DNA of 64,000 bases from Enterobacter cloacae complex sp. ECNIH7 (GTDB lineage Bacteria; Pseudomonadota; Gammaproteobacteria; Enterobacterales; Enterobacteriaceae): NCBI RefSeq assembly GCF_002208095.1, contig NZ_CP017990.1, positions 2,604,001 to 2,668,000 of the forward strand, given 5' to 3'. Below, piece by piece: positions 29,104 to 40,600 of the stretch (its first letter is position 1; each line of letters opens with the position of its first letter). Under the pieces are notes generated by a model. It was given only the letters and a program-made list of their open reading frames with translations, searched no databases and was not told the DNA's origin. Made by a program: the position numbers and the translations under genes.

Positions 29104-31625
29104 CGGAAACCCGGACAACGTGCCCCTACTGCGGGGTCGGCTGCGGCGTAGTTGCCAGCGTGGAAGGTGAAGCGGTCAGCGTTCGGGGAGATGAAACCCA
29201 TCCTGCGAACCTGGGTCGCCTGTGCGTGAAAGGATCGGCCCTGGGGGAAACGACGGGGTTACAGGGGCGATTGCTGCGCCCCGCTGTTGACGGACTTGAG
29301 GTGGACTGGGCGCAGGCGCTGAACGCGGCGGGGGAGCGTCTGCGGGAGATTATCGACACATGGGGACCGCAGGCGGTGGCGTTTTACGCCTCCGGACAAT
29401 TGCTTACCGAGGACTACTACGCCGCCAACAAGCTGATGAAAGGGTTTATCGGTGCGGCAAACATCGATACCAACTCCCGGCTCTGCATGTCTTCGGCGGT
29501 GGTGGGCTACAAGCGCGCCTTCGGCGAAGACGTGGTGCCGTGCAGCTACGATGACGTCGAAAACAGCGATCTGGTGGTGCTGGTGGGTTCAAACGCGGCC
29601 TGGACGCATCCTGTGCTCTATCAGCGGCTGGTGCAGGCGAAGCGCAACAACCCTCAGATGAAGGTGGTGGTAATCGATCCGCGCAGAACCGCCACCTGTG
29701 ATATTGCTGACCTGCATCTGGCGCTCGCCCCCGGCAGCGACGCCGGGCTGTTTGTCGGTCTGCTTAATGTGATTCAGGGAACGGATGAGTGGCCCGTTGA
29801 GCGCGTGGCGGCGTTTTGCGGCCTCTCGCCGCAGGATATTGGCACCTTTTACGACTGGTTTATCACCGCGCCTCGCGCAATTACGCTCTACACCATGGGT
29901 ATCAACCAGTCCGCCAGCGGCAGCGACAAGTGTAACGCCATCATTAACGTTCATCTTGCCAGCGGGAAGTTCAACCGTCCGGGCTGCGGCCCGTTTTCGC
30001 TGACCGGACAGCCAAACGCGATGGGCGGAAGGGAGGTGGGCGGACTGGCGAACCAGCTGGCGGCACACATGAACTTTGAGCCGGACGATCTCTCGCGGGT
30101 GGCGCGTTTCTGGGGAACGGAACGGCTGGCGCAGACGCCGGGCCTGATGGCGGTGGAGCTGTTTGACGCCATTGCCCGCGGTGAGGTGAAGGCGGTGTGG
30201 ATCATGGGCACCAACCCTGCCGTGTCGCTTCCGGACAGCCACGCGGTGTGTCAGGCGCTGGCGGGCTGCCCGCTGGTGATGGTCTCTGAGGTGATGAACG
30301 ATACAGATACCAGCCGGTTCGCCCATATCCGTTTTCCGGCGCTGGGCTGGGGAGAGAAGGACGGGACGGTGACCAATTCCGAGCGGCGCATTTCACGCCA
30401 GCGCGCGTTTCTGCCCGCGCCGGGCGAGGCGAAGCCGGACTGGTGGATCGTCGCGCAGATGGCGAAACGGCTGGGCTACGGCGAGGCCTTTGCCTGGCAA
30501 CATCCGCACGAGATTTTTTGCGAACATGCGGCGCTGACGGCTTTTGAAAATGACGGCGCGCGGGCATTGAATCTTCATGACCTGGCTGCGCTAACCCGTG
30601 AGGAGTGGGATCAGCTTGAGCCTTATCAGTGGCCGACGGGGGATTTCCCGCGCCGAAACATCGTTCCCGTTAACCCTCTGTTGCACGGCGCGACGGTCAG
30701 CGCGTTATACCCGCTGATTCTCAACTCGGGGCGCATACGCGATCAGTGGCATACCATGACCCGAACGGGATACGTGGCCAGACTGATGCAGCATATCGCC
30801 GAACCGTTTGTTGAGGTTTGCCCCGCAGACGCGGTTCGGTTTTCCCTGTGCGACGGCCAGCTGGCGCGCATCAGCTCGCCGCGCGGCGTGATGGTCGTCA
30901 GAGTACGAATCAATGACGGGATACGGGAAGGCGAGGCGTTTGCCCCGATGCACTGGAACGCTGAGTTTTCCCGCCAGGGAAAGGTGAATGCGCTGGTGGA
31001 AGGGCGCTGCGATCCGGTTTCTGGCCAGCCGGAGAGTAAACAAACCGCCGTCAGGATCCTGCCCTGGCAGCCCGCCTGGCAGGGGGAACTCTATGCCCGG
31101 GAATGGCCGGAAATGCCCTCTTCGGCTTACTGGTGGCGCAAAGCCTCACGCCTGACGGTGGCGGGCGATCAACCGCTGCTGTCGTGGGTAATGGATTACG
31201 CCAGCGACCGGGGCTGGCAGCTGCAGGTTGCGCAAACCGGCGAACGCAGCAGCGTGCTGGCCTGGCATGAAGGCCTGCTGATGCTGGGCTTCTGGGAGGG
31301 CACCGCGTTACCGGCGCTGGCGCATACGGTGATTGAAGCCGCTTTTCAATCCCCACCCGTGCTGGCCTCAGAACGTCACGCCTTGCTGAACGGACAGAGC
31401 GTCGGGAAGGAAGCGGATCCGGGACGCATCATCTGCAGCTGTTTCAGCGTCGGGGAGAATACGATACGGGAGGCGATCGTTGGCGGGTGTGATTCCGTCA
31501 CCGCGCTGGGGGCGAAGCTGCGCTGTGGTACGAACTGTGGTTCCTGCGTGCCGGAGCTGAAAGGGCTGTTTCAGGATAATCCTGAAATGTCCGCCAGGAC
31601 TGCATTTCAGGGCTTATCGCGTTAA
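29100..31625 (+). CDS. nasA: Assimilatory nitrate reductase catalytic subunit
   Basis: 841 residues. The start ATG overlaps the previous stop (ATGA), with GGAGG upstream. N-terminal [4Fe-4S] ligands are Cys8, 11, 15 and 42 (CPYCGVGC, LCVKG). The bis-MGD molybdopterin domains carry the probable Mo-ligand Cys129 in SRLCMSS. A C-terminal BFD-type [2Fe-2S] domain has cysteines 779, 781, 813 and 816 (CSC, CGSC), as in Klebsiella NasA. There is no Tat signal, so it is cytoplasmic. It reduces nitrate to nitrite, which NasB reduces to ammonium; electrons are presumed to come from the NasC module of the upstream fusion. Last gene of the operon. Confidence 0.95.
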   Translation: MTETRTTCPYCGVGCGVVASVEGEAVSVRGDETHPANLGRLCVKGSALGETTGLQGRLLRPAVDGLEVDWAQALNAAGERLREIIDTWGPQAVAFYASGQLLTEDYYAANKLMKGFIGAANIDTNSRLCMSSAVVGYKRAFGEDVVPCSYDDVENSDLVVLVGSNAAWTHPVLYQRLVQAKRNNPQMKVVVIDPRRTATCDIADLHLALAPGSDAGLFVGLLNVIQGTDEWPVERVAAFCGLSPQDIGTFYDWFITAPRAITLYTMGINQSASGSDKCNAIINVHLASGKFNRPGCGPFSLTGQPNAMGGREVGGLANQLAAHMNFEPDDLSRVARFWGTERLAQTPGLMAVELFDAIARGEVKAVWIMGTNPAVSLPDSHAVCQALAGCPLVMVSEVMNDTDTSRFAHIRFPALGWGEKDGTVTNSERRISRQRAFLPAPGEAKPDWWIVAQMAKRLGYGEAFAWQHPHEIFCEHAALTAFENDGARALNLHDLAALTREEWDQLEPYQWPTGDFPRRNIVPVNPLLHGATVSALYPLILNSGRIRDQWHTMTRTGYVARLMQHIAEPFVEVCPADAVRFSLCDGQLARISSPRGVMVVRVRINDGIREGEAFAPMHWNAEFSRQGKVNALVEGRCDPVSGQPESKQTAVRILPWQPAWQGELYAREWPEMPSSAYWWRKASRLTVAGDQPLLSWVMDYASDRGWQLQVAQTGERSSVLAWHEGLLMLGFWEGTALPALAHTVIEAAFQSPPVLASERHALLNGQSVGKEADPGRIICSCFSVGENTIREAIVGGCDSVTALGAKLRCGTNCGSCVPELKGLFQDNPEMSARTAFQGLSR

Positions 31626-31672
31626 CATAATAAGAGTTTATTCATAAACACAGGTTCTTATTGACGACGTTG

Positions 31673-33079
31673 ATGGCTGTATCGTCCCGCATTCGTTTGC
31701 TGTTTTTACTCCCCCTTCTTACGGTCGGAGCCGTTCACGGTGCGCCGAATTCCTTTATCCAGAAGGCACAAAATCCCTTTGATAATGACGGGGATAATCT
31801 GCCCGACCTCGGTATGGCCGCCCCAACCGGGGAGGGGGAAAAACACCTGGCCGAAATGGCGAAAGCCTTTGGTGAAGCCAGCATGACCGACAACGGCCTG
31901 ACAACGGGCGAGCAGGCGCGTCAGTTTGCGTTTGGTCAGGTGCGCGACGCGGTGAGCGGCGAAGTGAACCAGCAGATTGAGTCCTGGCTTTCGCCCTGGG
32001 GGAACGCCAGCGTGAACCTACTGGTGGATAACGATGGCAAATTTAACGGCAGCAGCGGGAGCTGGTTTATCCCCTGGAACGATAACAACCGTTATCTGAG
32101 CTGGAGCCAGCTTGGCCTGACCCAGCAGACGGATGGCCTGGTCAGTAACGCAGGAATTGGTCAGCGCTGGATCGCCGGGAAATGGCTGCTGGGTTACAAC
32201 ACCTTTTACGATAACCTCCTGGATGAAAATCTGCAGCGTGCCGGGCTGGGCGCGGAAGCGTGGGGGGAAAATCTGCGCCTGTCAGCGAACTATTATCAGC
32301 CCTTTGCCGGCTGGCGCGACCGCTCCGACGTCCAGGAGCAGCGTATGGCGCGCGGATATGACGTCACCGCTAAAGCCTGGCTGCCGTGGTTCCATCATCT
32401 CAATACCAGCGTGAGCTTCGAGCAATACTTTGGTGATAACGTCGACCTCTTCAACAGCGGAACGGGCTATCACAATCCGGTGGCGGTGAATCTGGGGCTT
32501 AACTATACCCCCGTTCCGCTGGTCACCCTGACCGCCGCGCACAAGCAGGGCGAAAGTGGCGAGAGCCAGAATAACCTCGGGTTGAAGCTCAACTATCGCT
32601 TTGGCGTGCCGCTGGTGAAGCAGCTTTCCGCCGGTGAAGTCGCCGCCACGCGCTCCCTGCGCGGAAGCCGCTACGACTCGCCGGAGCGCAATAGCCTGCC
32701 GGTGATGGAGTTCCGCCAGCGTAAAACGCTGTCCGTCTGGCTGGCAACGCCGCCGTGGGATCTGAAAGGGGGCGAGACCGTTATGCTGAAGCTTCAGGTT
32801 CGCAGCGCGAACGGCATTCGTCAGATCCACTGGCAGGGGGATACGCAGGCGCTGAGCCTGACGTCGCCGGCCAAAAGCAACAGCAGCGACGGCTGGAGTG
32901 TGATTATGCCTGCCTGGAATGACGGTGAAGGGGCAACAAACCGCTGGCACCTGTCGGCGGTGGTGGAAGATGAGAAAGGCCAGCGCGTCTCGTCCAATGA
33001 GATCGTGCTGACCGTCGTGCTGCCGCTGGTCGCATTGCCCGACAACGACCCGCGCTGGAAGCTTCTGCCGGAGGAGTAA
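31673..33079 (+). CDS. ychO: Inverse autotransporter/invasin-like protein YchO
   Basis: 468 residues (E. coli 464) from ATG 31673; a TTG at 31661 has a slightly better ribosome site and cannot be excluded. A Sec signal peptide (about 1-23, ending VHG) leads to an inverse-autotransporter beta-barrel (about 85-310: ESWLSPWGNASVNLLVDNDG, YNTFYDNLLDENLQRAGLGA). A short Ig-like C-terminal domain follows. It is probably an outer-membrane adhesin-like protein; E. coli YchO affects biofilm and colonisation traits in pathogenic strains. It converges on narL with three bases between stop codons. Confidence 0.93.
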   Translation: MAVSSRIRLLFLLPLLTVGAVHGAPNSFIQKAQNPFDNDGDNLPDLGMAAPTGEGEKHLAEMAKAFGEASMTDNGLTTGEQARQFAFGQVRDAVSGEVNQQIESWLSPWGNASVNLLVDNDGKFNGSSGSWFIPWNDNNRYLSWSQLGLTQQTDGLVSNAGIGQRWIAGKWLLGYNTFYDNLLDENLQRAGLGAEAWGENLRLSANYYQPFAGWRDRSDVQEQRMARGYDVTAKAWLPWFHHLNTSVSFEQYFGDNVDLFNSGTGYHNPVAVNLGLNYTPVPLVTLTAAHKQGESGESQNNLGLKLNYRFGVPLVKQLSAGEVAATRSLRGSRYDSPERNSLPVMEFRQRKTLSVWLATPPWDLKGGETVMLKLQVRSANGIRQIHWQGDTQALSLTSPAKSNSSDGWSVIMPAWNDGEGATNRWHLSAVVEDEKGQRVSSNEIVLTVVLPLVALPDNDPRWKLLPEE

Positions 33080-33082
33080 TCC

Positions 33083-33733
33083 TTAAAAAATGCGTTCCTG
33101 ATGCACCCACACCGCGGCTTCAACGCGGGATTTTAGCTTCATTTTCTTCAGCATATGCTTCACGTGCACTTTGACCGTGCTTTCGGTAATGTCCAGGCGG
33201 CGGGCGATCATTTTGTTCGGCAGCCCCTGGGCAATGAGTTTGAGAATATCGCGCTCGCGCGGGGTTAACTGGCTGACGTCGCGGTCAGAGGTGGCGCGAT
33301 TGGCGCGCAGGCTGGCGGCCAGCACCGGCGTTAAGGCTTCGCTGAGAACCATCTCGCCCGCCGCGGCCTGCTGCAGCGCCTTAAGCAAGTCTTCCGGCTC
33401 CATGTCCTTCAGCAGATAACCATCCGCCCCGCGCTTCAGCGCCGTGACCACATCCTCTTCATGGTTCGACACGCTAAAGACGACGATGCGCCCGGAAAGC
33501 GATTTTTCCCGCAGCTTGTCGAGGGTTTCCAGACCGTTCATGCCGGGCATATTTAGATCGAGCAGGATCAGATCGGGATCGAGGGATTCGGCAAGCTCAA
33601 TGCCCTGTTCACCGTTGCTGGCTTCGCCCACCACGGTGATATCGGGCGCCATGCTGACCAGCTGTTTCACGCCAGTACGCAGCATCGGATGGTCGTCGAT
33701 CAGCAGGATGGATGCCGGTTCCTGATTAGTCAT
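33083..33733 (-). CDS. narL: Nitrate/nitrite response regulator NarL
   Basis: 216 residues, the E. coli length; GGAG precedes ATG 33733. The receiver domain has the acidic pair in LLIDDHP, phospho-acceptor Asp59 in [13 protein letters not shown] and Lys in YLLKDM. The C-terminal LuxR-type helix-turn-helix is [20 protein letters not shown] and [18 protein letters not shown]. It activates narK and narGHJI and represses fermentation genes by binding TACYNMT heptamers, which are present at both nar promoters and upstream of adhE. It overlaps narX by eight bases. Confidence 0.98.
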   Translation of the reverse strand: MTNQEPASILLIDDHPMLRTGVKQLVSMAPDITVVGEASNGEQGIELAESLDPDLILLDLNMPGMNGLETLDKLREKSLSGRIVVFSVSNHEEDVVTALKRGADGYLLKDMEPEDLLKALQQAAAGEMVLSEALTPVLAASLRANRATSDRDVSQLTPRERDILKLIAQGLPNKMIARRLDITESTVKVHVKHMLKKMKLKSRVEAAVWVHQERIF

Positions 33734-35522
33734 GGGTTTCTCCTTGAGCAGTTGTAAGCGGTTTCTCGGGAATAAAGGTGACGACAACTTCCGTGCCGCC
33801 CGTCTCTCTCCGGCGAACCTGGCAATCACCGCGCAGGCTTTGGGCGCGGTCTCGCATAATAATTAAACCATAGTGGTTAGTGCGTTCGGCATTTTCCGGC
33901 ACACCGCAGCCGTTGTCGTGAACCGTCAGTTTGACCTGATTGTCGTGCTGGCTGACGGTGACCGTGACCGCTGTTGCTTCAGCGTGTTTAAGCACGTTGC
34001 TCAGCGCTTCGCGGGCGATCTGCAGCAGATGAATCGCCTGATGGGAAGGGACAAGCCGCGGCGGCAGCTGGTAATCCAGCTTCACCGGGAAGCCCAGCCG
34101 GGCGCTAAATTCCTGGCAGCTGGATTCCAGCGCCGGGCGCAGCCCCGGCTCGGTCAGCTGCAGACGGAAGGTAGTCAGCAGCTCGCGCAGCTGTATCCAG
34201 GAGGTGTTCAGCTCGTTGCGGATCTGGCTCAGCAGCTGCTTGTTGCTTTCCGGCATCTCCGCATCCTGCATCTGCAGGCAGCTCACCTGCATTTTCATAC
34301 AGGAAAGCGACTGGGCAATCGAGTCGTGAAGCTCGCGGGCGATGGTCGCGCGCTCTTCCATGACGATCAGCTGCTGCTGCTTTTCCTGATGCCTGTCGAG
34401 CGCCAGCGTGGCCGTGAGCTGTTCGACCAGCGTATCAACCAGCTGCTGCTGGTCGTGGCTCAGGTGACGCCCGGCTGGCAGCGTTGCCAGCAGAATACCG
34501 TACTGGGTGTGGCTGTCGGTCAGGCGCCACTTCAGGGTGGTGCCGCCGGACGTCAGCGGCGGCAGGCCGCGAGGGCAAAGATGGCAGCCTTTGTCATCGC
34601 AGGACATATCCGACTGACAGGTAAATTCCTGATGGTTATCTTCGTCTTCCACGTCGTAGACGCGCAGCTCAAGGTCGTGCAGCAGGGTCAGATTTTGCAG
34701 GCCGTTCAGCACCGGAGAGAGGCGCTCGCAGAGCGGCACCTGCATGTGCAGACGACGGTTGGCCTGCCACAGGAAGGAGAGGATCTCGTTTTTCTGCTCC
34801 AGTCCGGCCGTTTTTTCCTGAACGCGCTGTTCCAGCACCGCGTAGCTCTCGGAGAGCTCTGCCGACATGGTGTTGAGCGCCTGGCCGAGCATGGCCATCT
34901 CGTTGCGCCCGCTGATGTGCGTGCGCTGGGTAAAATCGCGTGCGGTCACCGCGCGGGCCATTGCAAGCAGCTGTTTCCACGGGTTCAGCAGCCGCGCGCG
35001 CAGCCAGACGATGGTGAAGATCAGCAGTAGCCCCATAAACAGCGCCATTGCGCGGTGCACCATCACCACCCGGTCGATGCGTAATTCGGTTGTCTGGTCA
35101 AAAGCGGAGACCAGCGCATCAATACGTGAGACGAACCCCGCGACGTCTTGCGCAACGGTTTCGGTGCTGCTCGCCTGTTTCAGCCCGGGCTGCAGTTGGG
35201 TGTGCCAGTAGCCCTGAAGGGCGTTAAGCTGGGATTGCTGACCGGCGCGGATGGCGGCGTTTTCCAGCTCGGGGCTGAAGACCGTGCGCTCCATTTCATC
35301 AATCAGGGGCCGATCGTCCTGCGTCAGGGGGACCGACGCCAGCAGGCGATAACTCTGCATGCGTAGCGAGCCTGCCTCGTTGATGGCATGCGCATTACCC
35401 TGTACGCCCTGTACCAGCCAGCCGGAGATCGCCATGCCGGTCACGCCGATGGCGGTGGACAGCAAAACAATCAGAGCGAGCTGATTCACGAGCGTCAGCG
35501 GAGATAAACATCTTTTTAACAT
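33726..35522 (-). CDS. narX: Nitrate/nitrite sensor histidine kinase NarX
   Basis: 598 residues from ATG 35522, equal to E. coli; a 25-codon upstream extension is not conserved. Membrane segments are at about 15-37 and 152-174. The periplasmic P-box includes [16 protein letters not shown], the nitrate-binding helix. HAMP is followed by a cysteine cluster ([18 protein letters not shown]), then the HisKA_3 site [12 protein letters not shown] with the phosphorylated His and the ATPase motifs [11 protein letters not shown] and [12 protein letters not shown]. It signals to NarL, which is translated from overlapping codons. Confidence 0.98.
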   Translation of the reverse strand: MLKRCLSPLTLVNQLALIVLLSTAIGVTGMAISGWLVQGVQGNAHAINEAGSLRMQSYRLLASVPLTQDDRPLIDEMERTVFSPELENAAIRAGQQSQLNALQGYWHTQLQPGLKQASSTETVAQDVAGFVSRIDALVSAFDQTTELRIDRVVMVHRAMALFMGLLLIFTIVWLRARLLNPWKQLLAMARAVTARDFTQRTHISGRNEMAMLGQALNTMSAELSESYAVLEQRVQEKTAGLEQKNEILSFLWQANRRLHMQVPLCERLSPVLNGLQNLTLLHDLELRVYDVEDEDNHQEFTCQSDMSCDDKGCHLCPRGLPPLTSGGTTLKWRLTDSHTQYGILLATLPAGRHLSHDQQQLVDTLVEQLTATLALDRHQEKQQQLIVMEERATIARELHDSIAQSLSCMKMQVSCLQMQDAEMPESNKQLLSQIRNELNTSWIQLRELLTTFRLQLTEPGLRPALESSCQEFSARLGFPVKLDYQLPPRLVPSHQAIHLLQIAREALSNVLKHAEATAVTVTVSQHDNQVKLTVHDNGCGVPENAERTNHYGLIIMRDRAQSLRGDCQVRRRETGGTEVVVTFIPEKPLTTAQGETHD

Positions 35523-35590
35523 AGAGTGGGCGTGCTCCTGACGTGGCCTGCTTGCAGGAATGGCGCTATTCTGGTGCATACCCTGGAGTA

Positions 35591-35713
35591 TACCCATACC
35601 AATAAAGGATTACCCCTAAATTGCCAACGGAGTAGGGGGAAGGAGGTGGAGGTAGCCAGGAACCTTCAGTGCCGTGAAAAACCACGTCTTTTTTACCGAA
35701 TTTGCCTACTCAC
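35591..35713 (+). promoter_or_regulatory. NarL heptamer cluster upstream of narK
   Basis: Heptamers matching TACYNMT or nearly so: TACCCAT (35591), TACCAAT (35597), TACCCCT (35611), TACCGAA (35694) and TACTCAC (35707). They lie about 95-215 bases before the predicted narK start, the arrangement known in E. coli. The remaining narX-narK spacer holds nothing else recognisable apart from the FNR promoter. Confidence 0.6.
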
Positions 35714-35759
35714 TAAGGATAAGACCTTTTTTTGCGCCGCAAATCCTCCCACTTTTCCT

Positions 35760-35800
35760 TTGATTTATATCAACTTACCGCCGCCCTAAAACCCTAATGT
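35760..35800 (+). promoter_or_regulatory. FNR-dependent narK promoter
   Basis: TTGATTTATATCAA (35760-35773) is a perfect FNR box. A -10 TAATGT lies at 35795-35800, so the start is near 35808 and the FNR box centre sits at about -41.5, the class II position. Anaerobic induction is inferred. Confidence 0.85.
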
Positions 35801-35831
35801 TTGCAGCATCATTCGAGAATCAGAGGTGTCT

Positions 35832-37229
35832 ATGAGTCACTCATCCGCTCCCGAAAGGGAAAATGGTGCCGTTATTACTGACTGGCGTCCAGAGGATCCG
35901 GCGTTCTGGCAACAGCGCGGCCATCGTGTAGCCAGCCGGAATCTGTGGATTTCCGTGCCGTGCTTGTTATTAGCGTTTTGCGTATGGATGTTGTTTAGCG
36001 CGGTGGCGGTAAACCTGCCGAAAGTCGGCTTCACGTTTACGACCGATCAGCTGTTCATGCTGACCGCGCTGCCGTCGCTGTCCGGCGCGCTGCTGCGTGT
36101 ACCTTACGCGTTTATGGTGCCGGTGTTTGGCGGTCGTCGCTGGACTGCGTTCAGTACGGGCATCATGATCGTCCCCTGCGTGTGGCTCGGCTTCGCGGTG
36201 CAGGATACCTCTACGCCGTTCAGCGTATTTGTGATTATCTCCCTGTTGTGCGGTTTTGCGGGCGCGAACTTCGCCTCCAGCATGGCGAACATCAGCTTCT
36301 TCTTCCCGAAAGCGAAGCAGGGCGGCGCGCTGGGTATTAACGGCGGCCTGGGGAATATGGGCGTTAGCGTGATGCAGCTCATTGCCCCGCTGGCGATCTC
36401 GGTCTCTATTTTTGCGGCCTTTGGCGGCGGTGGCGTTGAGCAGGCGAATGGTTCTTATCTGTACCTGCAAAACGCAGCGTGGATTTGGGTGCCGTTCCTG
36501 GTGATCTTCACCCTCGCAGCCTGGTTCTTTATGAATGACCTGTCCGCGTCGAAAGCGTCTCTGAGCGAGCAGCTTCCGGTGCTGAAGCGTGGACACCTCT
36601 GGGTGATGGCGCTGCTGTATCTGGCAACCTTCGGTTCGTTTATCGGCTTCTCGGCGGGCTTCGCGATGCTGTCGAAAACGCAGTTCCCGGACGTGCAGAT
36701 CCTGCAGTTCGCCTTCTTCGGTCCATTTATTGGCGCCCTTGCTCGCTCGTTGGGCGGCATGGTCTCTGACCGCCTGGGCGGTACCCGCGTGACGCTGGTC
36801 AACTTCGTCGTGATGGCAGTCTTCTGCGCGCTGCTGTTCCTGACGCTGCCCGCCGACGGACAGGGTGGTAACTTCATCGCCTTCTTCGGCGTATTTATGG
36901 TGCTGTTCCTGACGGCCGGGCTGGGGAGTGCATCCACCTTCCAGATGATCTCCGTGATCTTCCGTAAGCTGACCATGGATCGCGTGAAGGCGCAGGGCGG
37001 GAGCGAAGAGCAGGCCATGCGCGAAGCGGCGACGGATACGGCCGCAGCGCTGGGCTTTATCTCTGCCATCGGCGCGATTGGCGGCTTCTTTATCCCGAAA
37101 GCGTTCGGTATCTCTCTGGATCTGACCGGCTCACCGGCCGGCGCCATGAAAGTTTTCCTCGTCTTCTATATCGCCTGCGTCGTGATTACGTGGCTGGTAT
37201 ATGGCCGTAATACCAAGAAAAATAAGTAA
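35832..37229 (+). CDS. narK: Nitrate/nitrite transporter NarK
   Basis: 465 residues from ATG 35832 with AGAGG upstream; a GTG two codons earlier is rejected. Major facilitator of the NNP group with 12 membrane segments. The two nitrate signature loops GFAGANFASSMANISFFFP and GLGSASTFQMISVIFRK are intact, as are the conserved Arg in LLRVPYAFMVP and Arg in FIGALARSLGG that bind the anion. It exchanges nitrate for nitrite across the inner membrane to feed NarGHI. It has its own FNR promoter and terminator. Confidence 0.98.
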   Translation: MSHSSAPERENGAVITDWRPEDPAFWQQRGHRVASRNLWISVPCLLLAFCVWMLFSAVAVNLPKVGFTFTTDQLFMLTALPSLSGALLRVPYAFMVPVFGGRRWTAFSTGIMIVPCVWLGFAVQDTSTPFSVFVIISLLCGFAGANFASSMANISFFFPKAKQGGALGINGGLGNMGVSVMQLIAPLAISVSIFAAFGGGGVEQANGSYLYLQNAAWIWVPFLVIFTLAAWFFMNDLSASKASLSEQLPVLKRGHLWVMALLYLATFGSFIGFSAGFAMLSKTQFPDVQILQFAFFGPFIGALARSLGGMVSDRLGGTRVTLVNFVVMAVFCALLFLTLPADGQGGNFIAFFGVFMVLFLTAGLGSASTFQMISVIFRKLTMDRVKAQGGSEEQAMREAATDTAAALGFISAIGAIGGFFIPKAFGISLDLTGSPAGAMKVFLVFYIACVVITWLVYGRNTKKNK

Positions 37230-37245
37230 GTGTGATTATCCGTTT

Positions 37246-37273
37246 ACGCGGCCTTCGGGCCGCGTTTTTTTTT
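37246..37273 (+). terminator. Intrinsic terminator of narK
   Basis: ACGCGGCC-TTCG-GGCCGCGT followed by about nine T, 17 bases after the narK stop. Confidence 0.92.
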
Positions 37274-37358
37274 CAGCATAATAGTTACAACATACTTACG
37301 GCTTTTACGGCAGACGCCTGCGGCGGCACTGTGATCGCCATCGCTTTGCAGGTGGGTC

Positions 37359-37375
37359 TACCCCTTAATACCTGA
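37359..37375 (+). promoter_or_regulatory. Distal NarL sites upstream of narG
   Basis: TACCCCT (37359-37365) and TACCTGA (37369-37375) lie about 190 bases before the predicted narG start, where E. coli has its high-affinity NarL sites. The region between here and the FNR box is very AT-rich, consistent with the IHF bend known in E. coli, although no clean IHF consensus was picked out. Confidence 0.6.
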
Positions 37376-37508
37376 GAGGTTAAATGTTGACTGGCTTTTT
37401 GTACTATAAATTAAAAATAACTATATATTTCATATTGATATAAATTTTTTGAAGATACCGCTTTGGTGGTATTTGGTATAACCCCTCCCCGAAAAGTCCC
37501 TCCTCGTC

Positions 37509-37550
37509 TTGATCGTTATCAATTCTCCCCCTCTTTCAGGGCGTTACCTT
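37509..37550 (+). promoter_or_regulatory. FNR-dependent narG promoter
   Basis: TTGATCGTTATCAA (37509-37522) is a perfect FNR box; -10 TACCTT at 37545-37550 puts the start near 37557 and the box at -41.5. The leader of about 50 bases ends in CAGGAG before narG. Confidence 0.85.
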
Positions 37551-37608
37551 CGCTGCAAATCAGCAATGTCGATTTAGAGAGCCACAGGCTCCATACAGGA
37601 GATACCCG

Positions 37609-40600
37609 ATGAGCAAATTTTTGGACCGGTTTCGCTACTTCAAACAGAAGGGTGAAACTTTTGCCGATGGGCACGGCCAGGTTCTGGATACCAACCGGGA
37701 CTGGGAAGACGGTTACCGCCAGCGCTGGCAGCATGACAAAGTCGTCCGTTCGACCCACGGCGTGAACTGTACCGGTTCATGCAGCTGGAAGATTTTCGTT
37801 AAAAACGGTCTGGTGACCTGGGAAATGCAGCAGACCGACTACCCGCGCACCCGCCCGGATATGCCAAACCATGAACCGCGCGGCTGCCCGCGCGGTGCCA
37901 GCTACTCCTGGTATCTCTACAGCGCTAACCGCCTGAAATACCCGCTGATGCGCAAACGCCTGATGAAAATGTGGCGCGAGGCGAAAGTGCAGCACAGCGA
38001 TCCGGTGGATGCCTGGGCGTCTATTATCGAAGACGCTGATAAAGCGAAAAGCTTCAAGCAGGCTCGCGGCCGCGGCGGCTTTGTGCGTTCCTCATGGAAA
38101 GAAGTGAACGAGCTGATTGCCGCCTCCAACGTCTACACCGTTAAAACCTACGGTCCTGACCGCGTGGCTGGCTTCTCGCCGATCCCGGCGATGTCGATGG
38201 TCTCTTACGCTTCCGGCGCGCGCTATCTGTCACTTATCGGCGGGACCTGCCTGAGCTTCTACGACTGGTACTGCGACCTGCCGCCGGCGTCTCCGCAGAC
38301 CTGGGGCGAGCAGACCGACGTGCCGGAATCCGCGGACTGGTACAACTCCAGCTACATCATCGCCTGGGGTTCAAACGTTCCTCAGACCCGTACGCCGGAC
38401 GCGCACTTCTTTACTGAAGTCCGTTACAAAGGCACCAAAACCGTGGCGGTAACCCCTGACTACGCGGAAATTGCCAAGCTCTGCGATCTGTGGCTGGCAC
38501 CGAAACAGGGTACCGATGCCGCGATGGCGATGGCGATGGGGCACGTCATGCTGCGCGAATTCCATCTTGATAAGCCAAGCCAGTACTTCACCGACTACGT
38601 CCGCCGCTACACCGACATGCCAATGCTGGTCATGCTGGAAGAGCGTGACGGGTACTATGCCGCAGGACGTACGCTGCGCGCAGCCGATCTGGTGGATTCG
38701 CTGGGCCAGGAAAATAATCCTGAGTGGAAAACCGTTGCGTATAACAGCAACGGCGAGCTGGTAGTGCCAAACGGCTCTATCGGCTTCCGCTGGGGCGAGA
38801 AGGGCAAGTGGAACCTTGAGCAACGTAACGGCACGACCGGCGAAGAGACTGAGCTGCGCCTCAGCATGCTGGGCAGCCAGGATGAGATCGCCGAGGTCGG
38901 GTTCCCGTACTTCGGCGGCGAAGGTTCCGAGAACTTCAACAAGGTTGAACTGAAAAACGTACTGATGCACAAGCTGCCGGTTAAGCGCCTGCAGTTGGCC
39001 GACGGCTCTACCGCGCTGGTCACCACCGTTTATGACCTGACCATGGCGAACTACGGTCTGGAGCGCGGTCTGGGCGATGAAAACTGCGCAACCGGCTATG
39101 ATGACGTGAAGGCCTACACCCCGGCCTGGGCGGAACAGATTACCGGCGTGCCTCGCGCGCACATTACCCGTATCGCACGTGAGTTTGCAGAAAACGCGGA
39201 CAAGACCCACGGTCGTTCGATGATCATCGTCGGTGCGGGTCTGAACCACTGGTATCACCTCGATATGAACTACCGTGGCCTGATCAACATGCTGATCTTC
39301 TGCGGCTGCGTCGGTCAGAGCGGCGGCGGCTGGGCGCACTACGTCGGCCAGGAGAAACTGCGTCCGCAGACCGGCTGGCAGCCTCTGGCGTTTGCCCTCG
39401 ACTGGCAGCGTCCGGCACGCCACATGAACAGCACCTCCTATTTCTATAACCACTCCAGCCAGTGGCGCTACGAAACGGTCACCGCGCAGGAGCTGCTCTC
39501 GCCGATGGCGGATAAATCCCGCTACAGCGGCCACCTGATTGACTTCAACGTGCGTGCGGAACGCATGGGCTGGCTGCCGTCGGCGCCGCAGCTGGGCACT
39601 AACCCGCTGCGCATTGCGGAAGCGGCGAAGCAGGAGGGCATGTCTCCGGTGGATTACACCGTGAAATCGCTGAAGGATGGCTCAATCCGCTTCGCGGCGG
39701 AACAGCCGGAGAACGGTAAAAACCACCCGCGCAACCTGTTCATCTGGCGCTCCAACCTGCTGGGCTCGTCCGGTAAAGGCCACGAGTACATGCTGAAATA
39801 CCTGCTCGGTACCGAAAACGGCATCCAGGGGAAAGATCTTGGCAAGCAGGGCGGCGTGAAGCCGGAAGAGGTGGAGTGGAAAGACAACGGTCTCGACGGC
39901 AAGCTGGATCTGGTGGTGACGCTCGACTTCCGTCTGTCCAGCACCTGCCTGTACTCCGATATCGTGCTGCCAACCGCGACCTGGTACGAAAAAGACGACA
40001 TGAATACCTCGGATATGCATCCGTTTATTCATCCGCTGTCTGCGGCCGTTGACCCGGCGTGGGAATCAAAAAGCGACTGGGATATCTACAAAGACATCGC
40101 GAAGAAATTCTCCGAAGTCTGCGTGGGGCACCTGGGCAAAGAGACCGACGTGGTGACGCTGCCAATCCAGCACGACTCCGCCGCCGAGCTGGCGCAGCCG
40201 CTGGACGTGAAGGACTGGAAAAAAGGGGAATGCGACCTGATCCCGGGCGTGACCGCGCCGCACATTATTCCGGTTGAACGCGACTACCCGGCAACCTACG
40301 AGCGCTTTACCTCTATCGGCCCGCTGATGGAAAAAATCGGTAACGGCGGAAAAGGGATCGCCTGGAACACCCAGAGCGAAATGGATCTGCTGCGCAAGCT
40401 CAACTACACCAAAGCGGACGGCCCGGCGAAAGGCCAGCCTATGCTGAACACGGCGATTGATGCGGCAGAGATGATCCTGACCCTGGCTCCGGAAACCAAC
40501 GGCCACGTTGCCGTCAAAGCCTGGGCGGCGCTGAGCGAGTTTACCGGACGCGATCACACGCACCTGGCGAAGAATAAAGAGGAAGAGAAAATCCGCTTCC

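Noticed and set aside
38371..39534. A 387-codon minus-strand open frame
   Set aside because: Antisense to narG; composition effect only, no start signal or recognisable domain.
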